DNA of 64,000 nt from Amoebophrya sp. A120 (Eukaryota; Sar; Dinophyceae; Syndiniales; Amoebophryaceae). Made by a program: the position numbers and the translations under genes. Positions 57,938 to 64,000 of the stretch are shown piece by piece; within the stretch, counting starts at the first letter, position 1; every line of letters starts with the position of its first letter. The stretch spans positions 8,693,642-8,757,641 of the forward strand of contig CAJINV010000001.1 in assembly GCA_905178155.1 (NCBI GenBank), given 5' to 3'. The notes under the pieces were generated by a model. It did no database searches and had not been told where the DNA came from. It was given only the letters and a program-made list of their open reading frames with translations.

Positions 57938-58543
57938 CAGCGTGAAGATTATGTTGAAAACTACAGCGAGCTTGTGCTTGACCCTAGTAATATGAAACGA
58001 CATGCGCTAAAATTCGGTGAAGACGCTCCGACGTTCCAGGAATTTCGCCAAAAGCACGACAACATCCCCTTGCGTCTTTTGTTCAAGACGTTCTGTGTCT
58101 ACCGGCAGCTCGACCATCTGGGCCAGTGGGAAAACTTGGAGGTTGTTGTGTTGGATCTACTTCCGTTGAACGCGGCGGCGGCGGGCGGCTCAAAGAAGAC
58201 ACTTCTACAGAAAACGAAGGACCAAGACAATACCGCATTGTTGCTGTCTTCACGGGCAGTTGTGAGGGAGACCGAGGAGGAAGTCGTGATCCGTGGGAGG
58301 AACAAGGTAACGAACGAAGTCGAGACCTTCGTTCCGGTCGACGCCTTCGAAGATTCCGTTTGCTTGCAGTCGAACGGGGAAAGAACAAGGCACGCAGGGA
58401 AGGATACGCGTTTGAAACTTGCTGTTGTTGACACGGACGGTCTTGTGGTCATCATCGACGTAGGCCGAAGCAGGTCTGCGCAAGAAGTCGCAGAGGAGCA
58501 CCTCCAAGCGGACCAAGAGAAAAATCTGCTACAGGTCGTGTGA
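57938..58543 (+). CDS. Hypothetical protein, 5' end unresolved
   Basis: Function not recognised. The frame is open from 57911 but has no early ATG. Either it starts at ATG 57992 (183 aa) or it is an internal exon entered after the AACAG acceptor at 57937, with the first exon near 57638-57712. Coding character is clear (YVENYSELVLDPSNM, HALKFGEDAPTFQEFRQKHD, LRLLFKTFCVYRQLDHLGQW). The second half contains a Ser/Lys linker, a beta-rich part (VIRGRNKVTNEVETFVPVDA) and VVDTDGLVVIIDVGRS near the C-terminus. No signal peptide or membrane helix is visible. It ends 107 bp before the PEX22-like gene. Confidence 0.55.
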   Translation, partial: QREDYVENYSELVLDPSNMKRHALKFGEDAPTFQEFRQKHDNIPLRLLFKTFCVYRQLDHLGQWENLEVVVLDLLPLNAAAAGGSKKTLLQKTKDQDNTALLLSSRAVVRETEEEVVIRGRNKVTNEVETFVPVDAFEDSVCLQSNGERTRHAGKDTRLKLAVVDTDGLVVIIDVGRSRSAQEVAEEHLQADQEKNLLQVV

Positions 58544-58650
58544 AATATAGCCTAAGCCCACCTCGGTTGTATCTATCACGTAAGGTGAGGTAGAGCCGAG
58601 ACCATTTGTTTGAAGAAACCCGTTTTCCCCCGCAGTAGTAGATCTTCAAG

Positions 58651-59478
58651 ATGCAGCAGGTCCCTTGGTTGAAAGCGGTGGTGCAATTTTGGGCACTGTA
58701 CAAAGTTCAGCTGATACTTGCCGTCGTCGTGATTTTGGTGACGTGGTGGCTTGTATCCGGCTCTGAAAGCGAAGATGCCGACAGCAAAGGCGGCAAGGGC
58801 AAGAGCAAGGAGCGATTTGCTGTCTCTTTCTGTTTTCAAATACCACCTAATACGGCGAGTGGCGAGGAGGACGCAAATACGCCACTAGCGGTACAGTTGG
58901 TCAGCTCCCTGCGCAAAATCTACGAGAAAACGCGGAGGGGTGTATGGGTAGACACCTATGCTTTCGGACAAGTGAATAACGAGGGCGGGCAGGCCGCAAA
59001 AACAGCAGAGAAACTTCCAAAGGTAAAGCAGAAGGAGCTGATAGAGGAGGTGACAAATACATTGCAGAAACTCCATCCTACCGTAGAATCCCACAAGCTT
59101 CTGGTTTGCAGCTCCCTCGAGGGCCGTGTTTCCATGGTGCGGCAGCTCAACCCGGCACTGCACTTCGACACGAATTCTGACGTCGTGAAGCAGTTGCAAC
59201 AGGTCAAAGAGATGAAGAACAAAGTATTTCACATTCCGGTTTTTCTTGGCAATAAAGACGGAACAAGTGCAAGTGCATCCCCTTCAGACACGAGCGCATC
59301 TGATGCGTCAAGTGCAACATCAATCTGGTCAGCGACACAGGCCGTCGACTTCATGGAGTCGACTTTCGACCAAAAAGTGTTTGAGCTTCTCAACCCCAAT
59401 GCAGTGAAGCCAGAGTCGCCGGCAACGTCCTCTCCCGCGAGGTCGCCAAGAGAGGGCATGTTGAGCAGCGGTGCCTGA
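58651..59478 (+). CDS. PEX22: PEX22-like peroxisome biogenesis protein
   Basis: 275 aa, single exon. An N-terminal membrane helix (LILAVVVILVTWWLVSG, about residues 21-37) is followed by a Lys-rich linker and a soluble domain. The segment HKLLVCSSLEGRVSMVRQL, continuing NPALHFDTN, matches in order and spacing the PEX22 core known from plants (VLFCSTEIGR..FVRQLEP.WHIDTNP). KVFHIP follows, then SIWSATQAVDFMESTF in the position of the family's conserved last helix. PEX22 anchors the ubiquitin-conjugating enzyme PEX4 at the peroxisomal membrane so that the import receptor PEX5 can be ubiquitinated and recycled. The Ser/Asp-rich loop before the last helix and the Ser/Pro tail are extra. Identification rests on motif recall, not a search. 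Confidence 0.7.
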   Translation: MQQVPWLKAVVQFWALYKVQLILAVVVILVTWWLVSGSESEDADSKGGKGKSKERFAVSFCFQIPPNTASGEEDANTPLAVQLVSSLRKIYEKTRRGVWVDTYAFGQVNNEGGQAAKTAEKLPKVKQKELIEEVTNTLQKLHPTVESHKLLVCSSLEGRVSMVRQLNPALHFDTNSDVVKQLQQVKEMKNKVFHIPVFLGNKDGTSASASPSDTSASDASSATSIWSATQAVDFMESTFDQKVFELLNPNAVKPESPATSSPARSPREGMLSSGA

Positions 59479-60599
59479 GTTGCTCACTTGAGCTTGAGGA
59501 TGCTGCTAGAAGACATTCTGCGAGCAGGAGGACCACTTGTAGTTCGAGTAGTTCTAGTTCGTACGCGGCGAAATGACTTTCTCGCAACAGTTTTTTACAT
59601 TGATAGCGACCAAAATTCCACATCCTGCACCCTTCTCTCATGGGGAGAACAAGTGTAGAAATTCAAATTCCGGCGTGAGCCTTTGTGCCAACAGTGTTCA
59701 TGCATCTTCGATCTTTCGTCATTTTTGTCGTGTTCAGCATCAATGGTAGTGAACAGAAAGCATCAATATCGTTTCGTAGATCCTTCGAGCAACTACAAGC
59801 GCGTCATGGAGCCGAGATTCATTCAGATTGGACCCATCGTTTTTTTTTTTTGGTAATCGCAGTCAGTCACTAAGCTCCAGTTTTGCGATCTGAATCACAG
59901 GGGGGGCGCCTCTTTCGTCGCCATCGTCAATTGGGTAGACCTCGTATTCTTGAAGAAAGTCGTAACTATCGTCAACTAGAGGTTGTTGGAGTGCTCCAGC
60001 CATAGCAAAAAATCTGCTCGTGGATAGTACAAGGCAAAGTTTTTGAGGTTGCAATGATATCGTCTGTCGAACGTAGTTTTCTTCGTTGCTCCCTGAAAAT
60101 ATATACTACAAGCCTCGGGGCGAGCCCTGCTGGGCTCGCCTGGGCTTGGGGTTGTCGGATGCGACCGGTACGTCGGTGACTGAGTAAACTGCAAAGAGAC
60201 AGGGAGAGGGGGCCCGATGTCAGTGGGGGCGTTGTGCGCGTTCGCGCGCCAGCCTTCGACAACCCCGTGCAAGCGGCTTGCCCCGCTCCGGCCTGCCAGG
60301 CCGACTCTAGCCTCTGCCTACCGGCTGCCGCTAACCTGCCGGCTGGCTGCAGCTAGCCCGCCGGCTGCCGCGCCCGCATGAGCCCCTGCCGGCCGGCTGC
60401 CGCTGGCCCCTACGGTCCTCCCTGCCGGCTGCCGCTGGCCCCTGCGTACCTCCCTGCCGGCTGCCGCTGGCCTCCGCCTGCCGCTGGGTGGCCCCTGCCT
60501 GCCGCTGGCTTCCTCCTGCCCGCCGCGGGCCTCGGCCTGCCGCTGGCCCCTTCCTGCCCGCCGCTGGCCTCGGCCTGCCGCTGGCCTCGGCCCGCCGGC

Positions 60600-60945
60600 T
60601 GCCTGCGTGCCGCTAGCCTTTGCCGGCGGGCCGCTACCCTTTGCCGGCGGGCCGCTAGCCTTTGCCGGCGGGCCGCTACCCTTTGCCGGCGGGCCGCTAC
60701 CCTTTGCCGGCGGGCCGCTACCCTTTGCCGGCGGGCCGCTAGCCTGTGATGCTTGCCGGCGGGCCGCTAGCCTGTGATGCTTGCCGGCGGGCCGCTAGCC
60801 TTTGATGCTTGCCGGCGGGCCGCTAGCCTTTGATGCTTGCCGGCGGGCCGCTAGCCTTTGATGCTTGCCGGCGGGCCGCTAGCCTTTGATGCCGGCGGGC
60901 CGCTAGCCTTTGATGCCGGCGTGCCGCTAGCCTTTGCCGGTTGCC
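60600..60945. repeat. GC-rich minisatellite with 21-, 28- and 24-bp units
   Basis: The core GCCGGCGGGCCGCTA recurs about 14 times. It is spaced first at 21 bp (TTTGCCGGCGGGCCGCTACCC type), then at 28 bp with an added TGATGCT, then at about 24 bp. The ordered change of unit length suggests stepwise expansion. Confidence 0.85.
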
Positions 60946-61159
60946 GGCCGCTGGCCAGCCTGCCGACCGGCCACTGCTAGCCTTCCGGCTGTTGCTGGCC
61001 TACCGGCCGCCGCTAGGTAGCCTGCCGGCTGCCTTGCGCATGTTGGTGGCTCTCCTGTTGTGGTCCGTGGCTGCCGCTCTGCTCACGGCAGCCAGGGCCC
61101 TGCAATATGTAGCTTTTTGCGCCCTGTCTCCTGACGAAATCGCGTTGGCCGCTCTGCGG

Positions 61160-61452
61160 GCTCCCTTAAGCATCCCCTTAAAGATCCCCTTAAAGATTCC
61201 CCTAAGAATGCCCTTAAAGCTGCCCCTTAAAGATTTCCCCTTAAAAATATCGCCTTAAAACCTTTCGGCCTGAATCCATGCTATGGGCCCGGTTTTTTGC
61301 TGGGTGCCAAAACCTTGCGCCATCGCGCACAGAAAAACGCAGCATACCGCCGGTGCAAAAATGAACCCCCATGGTATGAATGATTCCGCGCCCCCCCTTT
61401 TTTTAAGGAGTTTCTTAAGGGGAAGTCTTAAGGGGAGGTCTTAAGGGGTTAT
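61160..61452. repeat. CCCCTTAAAGAT cluster with an inverted partner
   Basis: About six copies of CCCCTTAAAGAT-like units lie at 61166-61258. Complementary units (CTTAAGGGG AGTCTTAAGGGG) lie at about 61404-61450, so the region can fold back on itself across roughly 150 bp. Confidence 0.7.
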
Positions 61453-61850
61453 GTTCATAGGAATAAGTAAAGGGAATAACAATGTGAGGTTAGATTCAGA
61501 GCGGCGGCAGTTGCGTGGTTTTTTCAGATTCGCTTGTTAGCAGGAATAAAGCTCTGTTTACTATTAAAACCAAGATGTCCGTCCGGTTTCCCTGCCTTTT
61601 CGCGGTAACTGCAGAGTATTGACGGGCCCCTGCACCACCAGAAGCTTGCAGTTGCATGTACTGGGTTTTCGCGCTCTTTAGGTCGTGTTTACGCATTGGT
61701 ATAGTTCGACGGGTACGACGGAAATTGATATGGTGAAGAAATGAGCAGAGCAGAACCAGAACCAGAAGCCTGTCTTCCAACAGAGTCTGTAATCAAGGAC
61801 CTGTAGAAGTCCTGCCGCGACGAAGGAACCGCTGACGCTCACCACCAGCG

Positions 61851-62516
61851 ATGGACCTCTACAATTACTCTATCAAGAAGCGGCGCCCGCAGCTGCAGCG
61901 GTCCTACACAGATGGCCACGAGCAGGTAGGTGGCTCGTCTGCGAGCCTGCGGAGGGGAACTGCAGCAGGCTACCACGATAGCTACAACTTCCCCCGAAGC
62001 GGGGCCAGCGCGACCCTTCTTGCCGGGGGTGCAGTTGGTATCAGCGACGGCAACAACGGTGGCGGAAAGAACACGTCAGGGACGCGGAAGCAGTTGAAGA
62101 AATCTGTGACTGTTTACGGAGCGTCTTCCTCCTCGTCTTCAAGCAATTACAATGCACTTTTTTCGGCGCCAAGAAACAATGTGCCAAGAAACATTAATCA
62201 CGCCAGCGACGGCCCGGAGGCCGCCGTGATTAGTAGTGTTCATACGAGGTGGTCGGACCACTTGCAGGATGAGCACCAGGTGGAGCAAGGCAGGGCTCAT
62301 ATTGGCGGTGAATCAGGAGGTCTACTTCACAATCCCGCCAAAAGCACGACAGGATCTGCGCAGGAAGTAGTTGGGGACCATTCCAACAATTTTGGAGCTG
62401 CTCCGTTCATCCCGCAACGAACTAGTATGCTGAGCAAAGAACACGATCTGAAGGGAGTTCGAATCGAACCGAACGAGAACTCGAACTGCAGCTCGCCGGC
62501 CGACTATCCTGAATGA
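61851..62516 (+). CDS. Ser/Gly/Asn-rich protein (221 aa) or first exon of a longer gene
   Basis: Function not recognised. From ATG 61851 (MDLYNYSIKKRRPQLQRSYT) the frame runs to a stop at 62514-62516. Composition is Ser, Gly, Asn and Ala-rich with a basic start; no membrane segment or domain. The long open frame starting at 62683 has the same composition, so the two may be exons of one gene. A donor inside the last part of this frame (for example GTTCGA after KEHDLKG, phase 0) would then remove the stop. No splice pair is convincing enough to choose. Confidence 0.5.
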   Translation: MDLYNYSIKKRRPQLQRSYTDGHEQVGGSSASLRRGTAAGYHDSYNFPRSGASATLLAGGAVGISDGNNGGGKNTSGTRKQLKKSVTVYGASSSSSSSNYNALFSAPRNNVPRNINHASDGPEAAVISSVHTRWSDHLQDEHQVEQGRAHIGGESGGLLHNPAKSTTGSAQEVVGDHSNNFGAAPFIPQRTSMLSKEHDLKGVRIEPNENSNCSSPADYPE

Positions 62517-62682
62517 AATCACCATCACCTGTTCTTCCCCGCAATTTGGAATGGTGCAGAACATCTTGCGAGATGTTGTACTTCGTAGCTTGTGATGTAT
62601 CTTTCTAACTATGCATGTTCGTTTGTAGGAGCACATACAAATCCAATTGTTCGTACGGGGTGAGCAGTCTGATTTTGCACAG

Positions 62683-64000
62683 GATGCCGCGCACAACACA
62701 AAGATGAACGAGGTTGGTGTGATGGTTGGCTGTGGTCCAGCAACTTCGTCTTCTTCAGCCGGCCATCATCACACGGCGGGAGGCGGGTCCTCGTCTGCTG
62801 GTGGTACAACAGGAGGCCAGCCATCTCATCGACAGCATCACGGAAATAAAAGTACCAACATTTCGACGATGAACACAGTTTCCTCGTCCACCGCGGCCGA
62901 GCAGAGCACAAGGTGCTGCACGCGTGGCGGTGCGATGTCCCCGCTGCTGCTTGAGGAGATGAGAAGCCCCGCCGCGAATCGCCTCGATTGGTCGTCGACG
63001 CGGAAAAACTTGCAGTCGGGGTTCAAAAACGCCAACAACGCCACGACCAGCGCAAGAAACAATCACTCGAACACGGGCTTACTACACGCATCCTCCTCCA
63101 GTGGCAAGAAACGCAGCAAGAAGACGGGCGGTGGAGGACAACAGAATTACCAGAAGATGGGAATGAACAATAATGATAATCCGTACTTTTCTGCGGTGTT
63201 TGGCACACCCAACGGCTCGGCGGGAACTGGAACTGGTACGGCGACCCAGAATGGAAGAGGTGGTCTGGGGACAAATAAAATCAATGCAGCGACTGGGATG
63301 CTGTCAACGGTGAACGAGGATCAGCAGCTTCTCAACCATAGCGCGGTTTTCCTCGAAGATGGTGCAGCACATCATCATCGAGGCAACCACCAGGTAGAAG
63401 AACCCAACCAGTTCTCCCCGGTCCGACCACTTCAGTTCGAGCAGATTCCACGATCGGACGATGAGTCCGTGTCCCTGTCTGCACAAGAACGTCAAGCTGG
63501 TGGAGCGGGGCGAAACAAAAGTCGGAGGTCATCACAGGGTGACGCAGCAGATCGAGACTACTTTCGGAAGATTAAAGATAGAGGCTCCTATTCCTACGGC
63601 GGAAGCAGTAGCTCGAGTGCGCGCATTTGGTTTTCGCCAGGACAACGCGGAGATGAAGGAGGTTCCTCAGGTGCAAAGAAGGTGGAGCTTGAAGATTTTG
63701 GCAGTGCTGTATTTCACGACCGGAAGCAGCAAGAACACAATGAACTACACACAGCAGCTCGTGCCAATGCAAAACCTATGGGGGACAGCGAACATGATTT
63801 CCTGAGAAGGAAGCCAAAGGCAGCCTGGGAAGACCAGTTCTTGAATGGCAATGGCGTAGCACAAGGGACACAGCGGGGAGATGATCAGTTAGCAAGAACA
63901 GCTTCCCAACACTCCACTTCGCAATCGCGGGCAGTGTCTGCCACTGCAAGTCAACATCAACAGCACGCTGAGGCAGCAGACAACTTGCAACGAACAACCT
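62683..64000 (+). CDS. Ser/Gly/His/Asn-rich coding sequence, 3'-partial
   Basis: A frame of 439 codons has no stop from the AG acceptor at 62681-62682 (GCACAG|GAT GCC) to the window end; ATG 62704 is the first Met. Text is low complexity but ordered: SSSAGHHHTAGGGSSSAGG, then NISTMNTVSSSTAAEQST, NPYFSAVFGTPNGSAGTG, VEEPNQFSPVRPLQFEQIPR, DRDYFRKIKDRGSYSYGGSS. A His/Gly/Ser start grades into more charged sequence, and the end is Gln/Ala/Ser-rich. No family is recognised. It continues beyond 64000, so its length is unknown; it probably belongs with the frame at 61851-62516. Confidence 0.6.

Larger units (their letters stand above)
59479..61850. other. Gene-free GC-rich repeat region, 2.4 kb
   Basis: No real gene. 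It contains a 9-bp hairpin (GGCGAGCCC / GGGCTCGCC, 60119-60140), a degenerate GCCGGCTGCCGCTGGCC region (about 60280-60600), the minisatellite and the CCTTAAA clusters listed separately. Open frames here simply translate the repeats. Confidence 0.7.

Noticed and set aside
60378-60749. 123-codon Pro/Ala/Cys-rich ORF
   Set aside because: It translates the GC-rich tandem repeats; no start context or non-repeat sequence.
61039-61258. ORF with signal-like start followed by PLKIPLKIPL repeats
   Set aside because: It simply reads through the CCCCTTAAAGAT repeat cluster; the hydrophobic start is Leu/Ala from GC-rich DNA.

Overview
This window is nuclear DNA of a protist with intron-rich genes. Every gene I can support lies on the + strand. 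The best-fitting source is a parasitic dinoflagellate relative of the Amoebophrya (Syndiniales) type. That is an inference from one striking feature: ten introns are bounded by terminal inverted repeats (TIRs) and exact 5-bp target-site duplications (TSDs), which is what I know of the introner elements described in Amoebophrya genomes. One-way gene order and many secreted or membrane proteins fit the same picture. No rRNA, tRNA or CRISPR was found, and there are no bacterial-type operons. A 100-base assembly gap lies at 35945-36044.

Layout. 1-1514 is the 3' part of a type I membrane protein. 2179-2907 is an MsrB-like secreted protein. 3888-5003 is a multi-pass membrane protein. 6155-8104 is a ubiquitin-specific protease with a signal sequence and a C-terminal membrane anchor. 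9909-15367 holds three secreted or membrane-associated proteins of unknown function. 16914-18068 is a family-16 methyltransferase. 18795-21562 is a Cys-rich membrane protein interrupted by an introner that itself carries a poly(A) retroposon. 22452-31613 is a very large low-complexity protein (1929 aa after splicing) with three introners and a conventional intron filled by a 4 x 495 bp tandem array. 33187-34891 is a membrane-anchored coiled-coil protein. 37269-41140 is a casein kinase 1 in six exons. 45553-46500 is a membrane-anchored protein disulfide isomerase. 47376-49502 is a coiled-coil protein. 50145-53038 is a secreted protein. 54101-56915 is a gene cut by four introners in 1.3 kb. 57938-58543 is unknown. 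58651-59478 is a PEX22-like peroxisome protein. 59479-61850 is a GC-rich repeat region. 61851-64000 holds Ser/Gly-rich coding sequence that runs off the window.

Two intron classes coexist in the same genes. Conventional introns start with GT (mostly GTA) and end with AG. Introner introns have the form [TAT...ATA]+TSD, and no splicing register gives GT-AG. I checked every introner by joining the flanking exons with one TSD copy removed. The reading frame is restored exactly in all ten, and in the PDI gene the join recreates the conserved GFPTL motif. For every gene whose exons I resolved fully, total exon length is a multiple of three.
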